Shown: positions 1 to 8,269 of the stretch, piece after piece
Layout of the letters: the number at the start of each line of letters is the position of its first letter
Position numbering within the stretch: position 1 is the first letter of the stretch
Assembly (NCBI GenBank): GCA_002333205.1
Contig: DDAD01000130.1
Span: 52,662 to 70,207, forward strand
Length of the DNA stretch: 17,546 nucleotides
Direction of reading: 5' to 3'
Source of the DNA: Pedobacter sp. UBA2067
GTDB lineage: Bacteria > Bacteroidota > Bacteroidia > Sphingobacteriales > Sphingobacteriaceae
The notes under the pieces: model-generated
The model's database searches: none
What the model was told of the DNA's origin: nothing
The model's input: the letters and a program-made list of their open reading frames with translations, nothing else
Program-made: the position numbers and the translations under genes

Positions 1-626
1 ATGCTGCCGACTTCAACAACTCACCTAAGACTTCCGCTTTCTTGGCTACAACCGGTCCTGGCGACATCAAGTATGAAGATCTTAGTGGCCCTAACGGTTC
101 CCCAGATGGTGTAATTGATGATTTTGATGTGACCTATCTAGGTGGTGGTGCTTTACCGGAGATCATCTATGGTATTAGCGGTGGTGTGAACTATAAAGGT
201 TTAGAATTAAACTTCCTTTTCCAGGGTGCAACCAGATCCCAGCAAATGCTTACGCAGAACGCAGCATGGGCATTCTATAATGGCGGTCGCGTAACAGAAG
301 AATGGTTAGATCGTTGGACACCTGATAATCTCGACGCTACTTTGCCAAGACTATCACTAAACGCTAATGGAAATAACTATGTAACCAGCAGCTTCTGGCT
401 TAAAGACGCAACCTATTTACGCCTTAAAAACGTAGAGGTGGCTTATACCTTTAAAACTGAATTCTTATCGAAATTGAAGCTATCGGGTGTGCGCGTTTAT
501 GCCAACGGACAAAATCTATTTACCCTAACCGACATCCTGAACGTTGACCCGGAAAATACAGCCGCTAACGGTTGGTACTATCCACAGCAGAAGACCTTCA
601 ACTTTGGTTTAAGTGTTCAATTTTAA
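1..626 (+). CDS. SusC/RagA-type TonB-dependent outer-membrane transporter, C-terminal part (5' end outside window)
   Basis: The reading frame is open from base 3 to the stop at 624-626, so this is the last ~207 residues of a protein that normally has about 1000. It shows the usual SusC tail: a GDIKYED-type segment followed by an acidic loop (DGVIDDFD), then repeated amphipathic beta-strands rich in aromatic residues (YKGLELNFLFQG; YLRLKNVEVAYTF; VRVYANGQNLF), ending in phenylalanine (FGLSVQF), as expected for the last strand of an outer-membrane barrel. SusC proteins import oligosaccharides across the outer membrane with TonB energy, under a SusD lid. The SusD gene follows after 38 bases, and two glycosidases follow that, so the likely substrate is a beta-glucan oligosaccharide. 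The plug domain, TonB box and signal peptide lie outside the window. The in-frame TTG at 42 is internal and not a start. Confidence 0.93.
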   Translation, partial: AADFNNSPKTSAFLATTGPGDIKYEDLSGPNGSPDGVIDDFDVTYLGGGALPEIIYGISGGVNYKGLELNFLFQGATRSQQMLTQNAAWAFYNGGRVTEEWLDRWTPDNLDATLPRLSLNANGNNYVTSSFWLKDATYLRLKNVEVAYTFKTEFLSKLKLSGVRVYANGQNLFTLTDILNVDPENTAANGWYYPQQKTFNFGLSVQF

Positions 627-664
627 GCTAGCCTAATTATTTACTCATATTAAATCAGCATATA

Positions 665-2329
665 ATGATTACTAAAAAAATAACATGGATTCTAGGCGTC
701 GCACTCTTTGCGTCTACCGCCTATTCCTGCAAAAAAGTCCTGGATGTAAAGCCAACCAACTTTGTGTCTGATGAAGCCGTTTTCAAAGACATTACACTTA
801 CTTCTCAGTTCGTAACCAATATCTACTCCAGCTTACTTAGCGGTTTTGAACGCCGGGATGCCGGATTGGGTCAGGACTGGTCAGTGGGTTTCGGACTACT
901 GGATATGGCGACTGACGATATTGAGGCACATGCTTCATTGAACGTCAACCTGATCCAGGCAGGCGATTTAAACTCCTCCAACTTCAACTTCGGTATTGAG
1001 ATGTGGCAGGCAAACTATGTATTAATCAGAAGGGCAAATACCTTGCTGGCCAGGATAGACGCCGTTCCGACTACAGATGAGCAGCTAAAAGCTCGCTTAA
1101 AGGCTGAAGCTAGATTCTTACGTGCTTTCGGTTATGAAGAACTGGTAAAGGCTTTCGGAGGCGTGCCGCTGATCACCACTGAACAAATGGTATCCGATGA
1201 TCTTTCTGTACCAAGAAGCAGCTATGATGAATGTGTTAAGTTCATTGTGGATGAGTGTGACGCTGCTGCAGCAGACCTTCCGGTGAGCTATTCGGAGGCC
1301 GATCTTGGGCGTGCTACCAAAGGTGCCGCCCTGGGCTTAAAAGCACGTGTATTGCTGTATTATGCAAGCCCGTTAAACAATCCGTCCAATGATGCAACAC
1401 GCTGGTCTAACGCTGCCAAAGCTGCAAAAGATGTGATGGACTTAGGTGTTTACGATACCCATCCAGACTATTACCGTTTATTCATGGACAAAACAGGTAA
1501 CCGGGAGGTGATCTTCGCTAAGAAGTTTGCAAGACCAAGTAGAATCCACGAAACTGCATGGAAGCTGGCAATGAGTATCGAAGCACCTTCGGTAATTGGC
1601 GGTGCATGGGGTGCTTTCCACGCTACCCAGAACTTTGTGGATGCCTACGAAATGAAGGATGGTAAATCCATCACTGATCCGACAAGCAACTACGATAAAA
1701 ACAATCCTTATGCAAACCGCGATAGCCGCCTGGATAAGTCCGTACTTAGAAACGGATCCAGCTGGAAAGGTGCTACCGTAGAAACCTTTGAAGGTGGAAA
1801 TGCAAACAAACCGACCAATGGCGACCGAACTAAAACGGGCTATGGTTTGAAGAAATTCATTGACGAGAAATATGTATCTGCAGATGCTGTTTACCAGGGT
1901 GGTGATAACGATTGGATCTTTATGCGCTATGCAGAAATCCTGTTGAACTATGCGGAAGCTCAAAACGAAGTTGCAGGGGCAGACGGAACTGTACTTGCGG
2001 CAATAAACAAGGTTCGGGAAAGATCAGGGCAGCCTGCACTAACTGCTATGGGCCAAAGTCAGATGAGAGAAAAGATCAGGAATGAAAGACGTGTTGAGCT
2101 ATCCTTTGAAGAACACCGCTTCTTTGATGTACGTCGCTGGAAATTAGGTTCCACCTACTTCAATCAGCCTGTTAACCGTGTTAAAATTGTGAAGAATGCT
2201 GATGGTAGCTTCACTTACACTGACGAAAACCTGGAAAGCAGGGGCTACAAAGAACACTATAACCTGCTTCCAATTCCACAAATCGAACTGGAGCGAAATA
2301 ACAAACTGGTTCAGAATCCAGGCTATTAA
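665..2329 (+). CDS. SusD/RagB-family surface glycan-binding lipoprotein
   Basis: This 554-residue protein has the usual SusD length. It starts with a lipoprotein signal (MITKKITWILGVALF...) and lipobox ending at Cys22, followed by KKVLDVKPTN, a common SusD start. The N-terminal half is helical with TPR-like character (EARFLRAFGYEELVKAFGGVP). Near the C-terminus, residues 472-492 carry the family signature (RNERRVELSFEE then HRFFDVRRW), and the protein ends in the classic LLPIPQIELERN...LVQNPGY. SusD proteins sit on the outer leaflet of the outer membrane, cap the SusC barrel and bind the incoming glycan. The position immediately behind susC and ahead of two glycosidases shows that it belongs to the same operon. 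Ligand specificity cannot be read from the sequence; a beta-1,3-glucan is inferred from the downstream GH16 enzyme. Confidence 0.96.
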   Translation: MITKKITWILGVALFASTAYSCKKVLDVKPTNFVSDEAVFKDITLTSQFVTNIYSSLLSGFERRDAGLGQDWSVGFGLLDMATDDIEAHASLNVNLIQAGDLNSSNFNFGIEMWQANYVLIRRANTLLARIDAVPTTDEQLKARLKAEARFLRAFGYEELVKAFGGVPLITTEQMVSDDLSVPRSSYDECVKFIVDECDAAAADLPVSYSEADLGRATKGAALGLKARVLLYYASPLNNPSNDATRWSNAAKAAKDVMDLGVYDTHPDYYRLFMDKTGNREVIFAKKFARPSRIHETAWKLAMSIEAPSVIGGAWGAFHATQNFVDAYEMKDGKSITDPTSNYDKNNPYANRDSRLDKSVLRNGSSWKGATVETFEGGNANKPTNGDRTKTGYGLKKFIDEKYVSADAVYQGGDNDWIFMRYAEILLNYAEAQNEVAGADGTVLAAINKVRERSGQPALTAMGQSQMREKIRNERRVELSFEEHRFFDVRRWKLGSTYFNQPVNRVKIVKNADGSFTYTDENLESRGYKEHYNLLPIPQIELERNNKLVQNPGY

Positions 2330-2340
2330 AACGCTAAACG

Positions 2341-2366
2341 GCGGGTAGCATACGCTATCCGCTTTT
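2341..2366 (+). terminator. Hairpin between susD and the first glycosidase gene (possible attenuator)
   Basis: GCGGGTAGC (2341-2349) and GCTATCCGC (2354-2362) form a 9-bp stem with one G-T (G-U in RNA) pair and an ATAC loop, followed by only four T residues (2363-2366). The short T run makes it a weak terminator at best. It lies 12 bases after the susD stop and 18 bases before the next start, so it could reduce glycosidase expression relative to SusC/SusD or protect a processed 3' end. Confidence 0.4.
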
Positions 2367-2384
2367 CCCTATATTTAAATATTT

Positions 2385-3674
2385 ATGAAGCTTAAAAAGT
2401 TCTTGTTTGCAGCAGTTGCATGCACAATACCCTTTGCACTGAACGCCCAGCAGATCGTATCTAAAGGTCCGGTGAAAGTTGAGGTGAAGAAAAATGGCAA
2501 CACTTACCAGTTGTTGCGAAATGGAAAGCCCTATTTCATTAAAGGTGCCGGTGGCACCAGTTATATGGACCGTATTGCGGCTTATGGTGGAAATTCGGTT
2601 AGAACCTGGGGTACAAAAGATGCTCAGCAGATCCTGGACTCGGCACAAAAGCATGGCTTGACAGTGTTGATGGGATTAGGTGTAGTTCCTGAAAGGCATG
2701 GCTTTAACTATGATGACGCCGCTGCGGTTAAAAAGCAGTTTGAGCGCGTAAAAGCAGACGTCATCAAGTTTAAAGATCATCCAGCTTTGCTGGCCTGGGG
2801 TATCGGGAACGAGCTGAATCTTTCGTACAAGAACCCGAAGGTCTGGGATGCGGTAAACGACATTGCCAAGATGATCCACAAGGAAGACCCGAATCACCCG
2901 GCGAGCACCGTACTGGCAGGGATCAATAAAAGAGAGATCGATTACATTAAGACCAACACACCTGCCATCGATATTCTTTCTATAAACACCTATGGTGGAT
3001 TGGCTCAATTGCCTGAGCAGGTTAAAGCTACTGGCTGGCAAGGGCCTTACATGGTAACAGAATGGGGACCAACAGGTCACTGGGAGGGTTTGCAGACTAG
3101 CTGGAAGGCGCCTATTGAGGAAACCAGCAGCGAAAAAGCCGCAGTTTACAAAAGCAGGTACGCCTTTTCTGTAGAACGCGACACATTGAACTGTCTGGGT
3201 TCTTACGTATTCCTTTGGGGCCAAAAACAGGAAAGAACGCCAACGTGGTACGGCGTATTCACCGAAAAGGGTGAAGAATCTGAAGTGGTAGATGTTATGC
3301 AGTACCTCTGGTCGGGCAGCTACCCAGAAAATATGGCTCCTCATATCTACGCTTTCAACTTAGACGGTAAGAAATCGGTGAACAGCATCCAGCTGAAAGC
3401 AGGAACAAAATACCAGGTCCTGGTTGATGCTGCAGATCCGGATCAGGATCCGTTGACGTACCATTATGAACTATTGCCTGAAGCAACGAATGTGGGTGAA
3501 GGTGGAGATCATGAAGACCGGCCAACCGCGATTCCGTTGAACCTGGATAATCTAAAATCAAAGCAGGTCGCCATTACTGCACCAGCGCAGAAAGGTGCTT
3601 ATCGCTTGTTTGTGTACGTTAAAGATGGCAATAACAACGTTGCAACCGCCAACATTCCCTTTTACGTAAATTAA
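2385..3674 (+). CDS. Secreted TIM-barrel glycoside hydrolase with C-terminal Ig-like domain (GH158-like, probable endo-beta-1,3-glucanase)
   Basis: This is a 429-residue protein with a type I signal peptide (MKLKKFLFAAVACTIPFALNA, cleavage before QQ, about residue 21/22). The TIM barrel spans roughly 40-315. GIGNEL places a candidate acid/base at Glu143 and VTEWGP a candidate nucleophile at Glu226, the clan GH-A arrangement at the ends of strands 4 and 7. Other clan-typical stretches are GGNSVRTWG (69-76) and SINTYGG (199-205). Residues ~318-429 look like an Ig/cadherin-like beta-sandwich (VDAADPDQDPLTY; YRLFVYVKDGNNN). Barrel plus Ig-like tail, gene context beside GH16, and the 83-residue spacing of the two glutamates resemble the GH158 endo-beta-1,3-glucanases of Bacteroides laminarin loci as I remember them. 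A GH2-like or GH5-like TIM-barrel family is the alternative. Likely periplasmic or secreted. Clan assignment is firm; family assignment is inference. Confidence 0.85.
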   Translation: MKLKKFLFAAVACTIPFALNAQQIVSKGPVKVEVKKNGNTYQLLRNGKPYFIKGAGGTSYMDRIAAYGGNSVRTWGTKDAQQILDSAQKHGLTVLMGLGVVPERHGFNYDDAAAVKKQFERVKADVIKFKDHPALLAWGIGNELNLSYKNPKVWDAVNDIAKMIHKEDPNHPASTVLAGINKREIDYIKTNTPAIDILSINTYGGLAQLPEQVKATGWQGPYMVTEWGPTGHWEGLQTSWKAPIEETSSEKAAVYKSRYAFSVERDTLNCLGSYVFLWGQKQERTPTWYGVFTEKGEESEVVDVMQYLWSGSYPENMAPHIYAFNLDGKKSVNSIQLKAGTKYQVLVDAADPDQDPLTYHYELLPEATNVGEGGDHEDRPTAIPLNLDNLKSKQVAITAPAQKGAYRLFVYVKDGNNNVATANIPFYVN

Positions 3675-3697
3675 AAAGAACGAAAAATTAAGATCCT

Positions 3698-4798
3698 ATG
3701 AAATCAATTATAGCTACAACGACTAAGGTGTTGCTCCTATTCCTGCTTACATCTACGGTTTCTTGCTCCAAAGCAGAACATGCACCTGCATCGCTGAACC
3801 TGCAACTTTCAGTAGAGGTTTCCAATGATGGCTCAGGCGTGGTTCATGCCAATGCAACAGCGAATAACGCAGACCGTTACTACTTTACCTTCGGAAAGAG
3901 CAACAATGAAGAGGGCTTGCGTTCCACAGATGGTAAAGCCTCGGTAACCTATACCTCCAGTGGAAAATATACCATTAAGGTTACTGCATACGGACCAGAT
4001 AATACCTCAGCTGTGGCAACCAGGGAAATTGATGTGGTGGTTGCTATCAAAGATGAAGGCTACCAAAGTGCAGACGACTATCCTGGTATGAAGCTCGTTT
4101 GGAAAGATGATTTCAGCGGTAATGCCTTGAACACCGCAGATTGGAGCTTTGAAACCGGGAATGGTGTTGATGGCTGGGGTAATGCGGAACAGCAGTATTA
4201 TAAGCCCGAGAATACAAGCGTAAGGGATGGTTATTTAACCATAACTGCGAAAAAAGAAGCTTTTGGCGGCTTTCAGTATACTTCTTCAAGGATAAAAACC
4301 CAATACAAAAAGACCTTCAAATACGGTCGTATAGACATACGGGCAAAGTTGCCTAAAGGACAGGGTATATGGCCTGCCTTATGGATGCTAGGCGCGAACA
4401 TCGAGGAGGTAAAATGGCCATACAGCGGCGAAATTGACATCATGGAGCTTGTAGGTGGTGGTCCCGGTAAGGACAATACAGTCTACGGTACCCTCCATTT
4501 TGATGATAATGGTACTTATGCAAACATCAGCCAGCCTTACACATTACCCACCGGGGATTTTTCACAAAAGTTCCATGTATTTTCAATCTTATGGGATGAA
4601 AATAGAATCAGCTGGTTTGTTGACGATGTTGAATTCTATACCCAGGAAATCAGCTCTGCAGCGCGAAAAGAATTTCAGGAGCCTTACTTCCTGTTGATTA
4701 ACCTCGCTGTTGGTGGCAGATGGCCAGGTAGCCCTGATGCAACAACAACTTTTCCGCAACAGATGATGGTCGACTATATTAAGGTCTTCCAGAAATAA
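3698..4798 (+). CDS. GH16 endo-beta-1,3-glucanase (laminarinase) lipoprotein with N-terminal PKD domain
   Basis: The protein has 366 residues. The N-terminus is a lipoprotein signal ending at Cys23 (STVSC), so the enzyme is probably anchored in the outer membrane. Residues ~32-115 form a PKD/Ig-like domain (YTSSGKYTIKVTAYG is typical of PKD). The GH16 jelly-roll covers ~130-366. Its signature GEIDIMELVG supplies nucleophile Glu245, assisting Asp247 and acid/base Glu250. WPALWMLG (225-232), the downstream HVFSILWDENRISWFVDD strand and NLAVGGRWPG (335-344) are typical of bacterial laminarinases and lichenases in GH16. It would cut beta-1,3 (or mixed 1,3/1,4) glucan at the cell surface into oligosaccharides for the SusC/SusD pair. 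The gene follows the preceding glycosidase by 23 bases and is the last of the operon, ending in a strong terminator. Exact linkage specificity is not visible. Confidence 0.93.
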   Translation: MKSIIATTTKVLLLFLLTSTVSCSKAEHAPASLNLQLSVEVSNDGSGVVHANATANNADRYYFTFGKSNNEEGLRSTDGKASVTYTSSGKYTIKVTAYGPDNTSAVATREIDVVVAIKDEGYQSADDYPGMKLVWKDDFSGNALNTADWSFETGNGVDGWGNAEQQYYKPENTSVRDGYLTITAKKEAFGGFQYTSSRIKTQYKKTFKYGRIDIRAKLPKGQGIWPALWMLGANIEEVKWPYSGEIDIMELVGGGPGKDNTVYGTLHFDDNGTYANISQPYTLPTGDFSQKFHVFSILWDENRISWFVDDVEFYTQEISSAARKEFQEPYFLLINLAVGGRWPGSPDATTTFPQQMMVDYIKVFQK

Positions 4799-4799
4799 T

Positions 4800-4832
4800 A
4801 AAAAACCGGCAGAGATAACCTGCCGGTTTTTT
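4800..4832. terminator. Bidirectional intrinsic terminator at the end of the glucan operon
   Basis: AAAAAACCGGCAG (4800-4812) and CTGCCGGTTTTTT (4820-4832) are perfect inverted repeats around a 7-base loop. There is a GC core of 7 bp flanked by A and T runs, so it works in both directions. It separates the GH16 gene (+) from the converging DUF922-like gene (-), whose stop codon (4831-4833) overlaps the T run. Confidence 0.92.
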
Positions 4833-5919
4833 ATTGCTTTAGTTCCTTATCAATCCTGGCATTCCAGGCATCTTGCGCAAACCTGTTGATCCCGTGATTC
4901 GTCTCATCATCATAAGCCTTCTGCATCGCATTCATATCTCGGTAAGAATCCAGATACTGCATATTTAGCAATGCCTCATAATTATCCGGTGTCAGTTTTT
5001 TCGCCAGCATCTTCCTTTTAAACTGCTCAGCAATGATCTTTGCAATTTCAAAGTGCCGTTGTTCATGGTTCAGATAATAGTCGTTGCGGTCTGTTGGATT
5101 AGCCCAGCAGGCACTCTTCGGAACGTATGCCTTCACCGCCACCCTTACATCCAGCACACCATTCTCCAGGTTCACATCCTGAGTGTAGCCGAAGCTAGGC
5201 ATCACAGAGGCCTGAAAGTTACCGGAGATTCTGATCTTAGATTGGAAATCTGCCCAGGTTAACGGTCTTTTCGGGTCGTAATAAATGGTGTCACCCTCCT
5301 TACTTTCCTTATAATCGGTAAAACGAATCTTCACGGACTTGGCCAATCTACGGTCCCAGTCTTCGTTTGATGCCATCCAGGCGTTGAAGTAACTGATTCC
5401 GCTGTTGATCAACTGGCGCAGGTTCCTTTCTACCGATGCGGAGCTGGCCAAACCTCTGCGGTACCGCAGGCTGCCAGGATAGCTGATCAGTGGCTCTACG
5501 CCATAATCTTTGTCCAGCCCGAAGGAAAGCTTCAAACTGATCTGTCCGTCTACACTGCTTGTCCCCACAGCTGTTTCTGTAATACTGAACTGATCAATGC
5601 CGATGACAATAGCCCTCCCAGAGGTTGTTTTTGGGAGATTTTTAGCAAGATATTGCTTTATAGCGCCTGCCGTGCCACCCTGAAGATTCATCGACTGTAC
5701 TTGCGGTTTGTTTAAGTTATCTTTTATAATGATTTCTGCCGGCTTGCTTTTCTCAGCACGATTATCCTTTACTTCTGCAATGTAAAAACCGGTAGGCTTT
5801 ATTTGAATGGCTTCGTCCGTAAGGGTGATTTGAGCCGAAGCATTGAAGGTGATAAATAGAAAGCTGATGAGGGTAAAGAGCAAGCGGCAAGTGTTGGTGA
5901 TTTTACTTGTCTCTCTCAT
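4831..5919 (-). CDS. Secreted DUF922-like putative zinc-dependent protease
   Basis: From the ATG at 5917-5919 the product has 362 residues with a signal peptide (TNTCRLLFTLISFLFITFNASA, cleavage before Gln30). I chose this start because the hydrophobic segment follows directly. The frame stays open upstream to 6093, but that stretch is Cys-rich and not signal-like; an ATG at 5943 would add eight residues. The C-terminal half carries WADFQ (222-226), then HEQRH (285-289), an HExxH-type zinc motif, and a conserved-looking DDETNHG (337-343) that could give the third ligand. This combination matches the DUF922 family, described as predicted secreted Zn-dependent proteases. The N-terminal half has no domain I recognise. 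It is a single gene converging on the glucan operon, with no evident functional link to it. Catalytic activity is unproven for most of the family. Confidence 0.8.
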   Translation of the reverse strand: MRETSKITNTCRLLFTLISFLFITFNASAQITLTDEAIQIKPTGFYIAEVKDNRAEKSKPAEIIIKDNLNKPQVQSMNLQGGTAGAIKQYLAKNLPKTTSGRAIVIGIDQFSITETAVGTSSVDGQISLKLSFGLDKDYGVEPLISYPGSLRYRRGLASSASVERNLRQLINSGISYFNAWMASNEDWDRRLAKSVKIRFTDYKESKEGDTIYYDPKRPLTWADFQSKIRISGNFQASVMPSFGYTQDVNLENGVLDVRVAVKAYVPKSACWANPTDRNDYYLNHEQRHFEIAKIIAEQFKRKMLAKKLTPDNYEALLNMQYLDSYRDMNAMQKAYDDETNHGINRFAQDAWNARIDKELKQ

Positions 5920-6107
5920 ACTCAGGTAGCTATAACGCAGCATCCTAAACTGTAGTATATCGCTGCAGCAAGAAAAATGAGGCATTTGGATTCTCTGAAA
6001 TAATGCTGTAATTTTATCGCAGGAAATGGTGTCTTCCTGTTGATTCAAACAAACCGCATGTTGCTGATGGCGCCTACAAATACACTGCATCAAAAGATGT
6101 GGTTAAA

Positions 6108-7448
6108 ATGTTTGTAGGTATGACGACCAAAAAATATCCTTACTTTTCTGAACAGCTTATTGTACTTCGGCAGCTTGTCCGCTGGTTCTTGCTGATAGCA
6201 CCGCTAGCCATAACAGCTGGAAGTATCGTTGCTTTTTTTCTCTGGGCTTTGCAACGTAGCATCCATTATCGTTTTGCCCATTCCTGGCTATTGTATTTGC
6301 TACCCCTGGCCGGCCTGGGCATCCATTTCATTTATCAGTTTATCGGTAAACATGCTGAAAAAGGGAATACCTTGATCCTGGAGCAAATTCAACAGGAAGG
6401 GGGGCCTGTTCCTAAGCGTATGGTGCCGCTTATCTTGGCTACAACCCTGATGACGCACCTATTTGGTGGCTCAGCCGGTAGGGAAGGCACGGCAGTACAA
6501 ATGGGTGGCAGCATCGCTTCCATGTTCAACGTCTTGTTCAAGCTCGAATCCGAAGACCGGAGTATCATGCTTAGCGCAGGGGTTGCCGCAGGCTTTGGTG
6601 CCGTATTTGGCACGCCGCTCACTGGGGCCATTTTCGCCCTTGAAGTACTTACCAAAGGCAAATTCAACTACAAAGTACTACTGCCAGCTTTGATGGCATC
6701 CCTGCTTGCAGATGCAACGGTAGATGCCTGGCAGGTAAACCACCAACATTACCGCATTGATGAGCTGCCCATTAATGCCGACTATTTCAGCCGTACCTTA
6801 CATTTCGACGTGTTACTGGTCTTGAAGGTTATTCTTGCAGCAGCAGCTTTTGGCCTGGCCAGTTATCTATTTACACGCATGATTGACCAGATAAAAGCGA
6901 TGTGCAGTGCCATTTTCAAGGCCAAATGGATGATACCCTTTGTTGGAGGACTCATCATTATTGCGCTAACACAGGTATTGGGTAGACCAGATTATCTGAG
7001 CCTGGGTGTAGACCCCGAATACCCTACGGCAGTGACGCTGCAATCTGCTTTCTACCTCGGCGGGGCCGATACCTGGAGTTGGCTTTGGAAAACCATTTAC
7101 ACCACAATAACCATTGGCACCGGCTTCAAAGGCGGAGAAGTTACCCCGCTATTTTACATCGGAGCTACCCTGGGCAATTCCCTTGCAATGTTAATGAACG
7201 CCCCGGTCAGCCTATTCGCTGCTCTTGGCTTTATTGCGGTGTTTGCTGGCGCAACCAATACACCATTGGCCTGTACCATAATGGGTGCAGAATTGTTTGG
7301 TGCTGAGCATCTTTTGTTTTTTGCACTGGCTTGTTTTATCGCATACCTGTGTAGCGGGCATATCGGTATCTACGGCCGGCGAGAGCCAGAAAAAAGAAGC
7401 CGTTATCTCCGTGAAAAGCTAGCAAGATATAATCTAACGCGAGCATAA
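6108..7448 (+). CDS. CLC-family anion channel/antiporter, resembling the fluoride/proton (CLC-F) branch
   Basis: This is a 446-residue multi-pass membrane protein. Three CLC pore motifs are visible (numbered from the ATG at 6108). GNTLILEQI (86-94) is in the position of the GSGIP loop. GREGTAVQMGGS (124-135) holds the gating glutamate Glu126. GTGFKGGEVTP (337-347) corresponds to the GxFxP motif. VAAGFGAVFGTPLTGAIFALEV (159-180) is also typical. The lack of a GSGIP serine and the GN-x-LI and GFKGGEVTP forms resemble, from memory, the CLC-F clade that expels fluoride against a proton gradient; the protein could instead transport chloride. It acts in the inner membrane. Start choice is uncertain: a GTG at 6099 and an ATG at 6120 are in frame, changing only a few N-terminal residues. 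The gene stands alone, convergent with the NIPSNAP gene (29-base gap, no clear terminator). Confidence 0.9.
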   Translation: MFVGMTTKKYPYFSEQLIVLRQLVRWFLLIAPLAITAGSIVAFFLWALQRSIHYRFAHSWLLYLLPLAGLGIHFIYQFIGKHAEKGNTLILEQIQQEGGPVPKRMVPLILATTLMTHLFGGSAGREGTAVQMGGSIASMFNVLFKLESEDRSIMLSAGVAAGFGAVFGTPLTGAIFALEVLTKGKFNYKVLLPALMASLLADATVDAWQVNHQHYRIDELPINADYFSRTLHFDVLLVLKVILAAAAFGLASYLFTRMIDQIKAMCSAIFKAKWMIPFVGGLIIIALTQVLGRPDYLSLGVDPEYPTAVTLQSAFYLGGADTWSWLWKTIYTTITIGTGFKGGEVTPLFYIGATLGNSLAMLMNAPVSLFAALGFIAVFAGATNTPLACTIMGAELFGAEHLLFFALACFIAYLCSGHIGIYGRREPEKRSRYLREKLARYNLTRA

Positions 7449-7477
7449 CAAGCAGCTGTAATCAGCAATCTCCCTAT

Positions 7478-8269
7478 CTAGATATCCGAGTAATCCGTCG
7501 GTACAACAAATTTGGTGTCGTTTTTACTTACGTTATGCTGGTATTCCGGCAAGGCAGACACACGTTTCCATTTTGGATCATCGCTGAAGGTTTTCCAATG
7601 TGCAGTTCTGGATTCCATATTGCTGTAAGTGGTCAGGTACATCAAGTTGGGCATTCTGCTTCCCGCAATCACCTCACCATAAAACACTGGTTGACTACCG
7701 ATGCGGTCGAAGATTTCCACTTCCTCTTTATCGAACATGGCAACCTTGTTCCGGTAAAGCTTCTCTGTAGCACTTTCATAGCTCCGTAACTCGTAAATGC
7801 GTTCGCTTTTTGGCGTATCGAAAGTAGGTTTTTTCATCACTGGCATCCCGCTGAAAGCCTCCATCAGGATGGATTCCATCCGAATGTATGGTGCGTCATT
7901 GTAAGTTGCATTCAGGTAATCTGCACCTTTACTAGCGATCTCTTTATTAGTCTCCAGCACCTTGGTCGTTTTGTGGAATGCAGCCAACGACTTGAAAGGA
8001 ATGAAAACATAGATTTTCTTGTCGCTGGCGGTGTCGATATTCAAGGTTTTAAACACGCCTACAGTCTTGATTCCTGTGCGGTGTAAAGCCGGCAGGTAGG
8101 CTTCCGACAAAAATTTGTCCATGCGTGTTTCCTGTGCTTTGTCTTTGATGTGGTAAACCAGCAGTTGGTAGAATTCACGTGCTGGTGCTTTCTTCATTGG
8201 GGCTGCGCTAGCACCAAGAGTCATGAAAAGCAGCGCTATGCTGCATAAGAATAGGGATTTGTACTTCAT
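7478..8269 (-). CDS. Secreted NIPSNAP-family protein with two alpha-beta barrel domains
   Basis: The 263-residue product starts with a signal peptide (SLFLCSIALLFMTLGASA, cleavage near Ala22/23). Two ferredoxin-like NIPSNAP domains follow: residues ~31-140 (REFYQLLVYHIKD; YLPALHRTGIKTVGVF) and ~156-245 (RIYELRSYESATEKLY; VEIFDRIGSQPVFYGEV; NLMYLTTYSNMESRTAHW; DPKWKRV). NIPSNAP domains are dimeric alpha+beta barrel folds. Their molecular role is poorly known in bacteria, and proteins of this type are often found in Bacteroidota with a signal peptide. No catalytic residues can be assigned. The gene is transcribed away from the VOC-domain gene, sharing a 107-base intergenic region with a mirrored leader motif, so the two may be controlled together. 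Confidence 0.88.
   Translation of the reverse strand: MKYKSLFLCSIALLFMTLGASAAPMKKAPAREFYQLLVYHIKDKAQETRMDKFLSEAYLPALHRTGIKTVGVFKTLNIDTASDKKIYVFIPFKSLAAFHKTTKVLETNKEIASKGADYLNATYNDAPYIRMESILMEAFSGMPVMKKPTFDTPKSERIYELRSYESATEKLYRNKVAMFDKEEVEIFDRIGSQPVFYGEVIAGSRMPNLMYLTTYSNMESRTAHWKTFSDDPKWKRVSALPEYQHNVSKNDTKFVVPTDYSDI

Noticed and set aside
2676..3344. Long open frame antisense to the TIM-barrel glycosidase (222 codons).
   Set aside because: Shadow of a real coding frame, with no recognisable motif and no plausible start context.
5920..6093. Open upstream extension of the DUF922-like gene (58 extra codons).
   Set aside because: It is rich in Cys, His and Gln, would bury the signal peptide inside the protein, and the ATG at 5917-5919 fits a secreted protein. 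It is more likely the promoter region between divergent genes.
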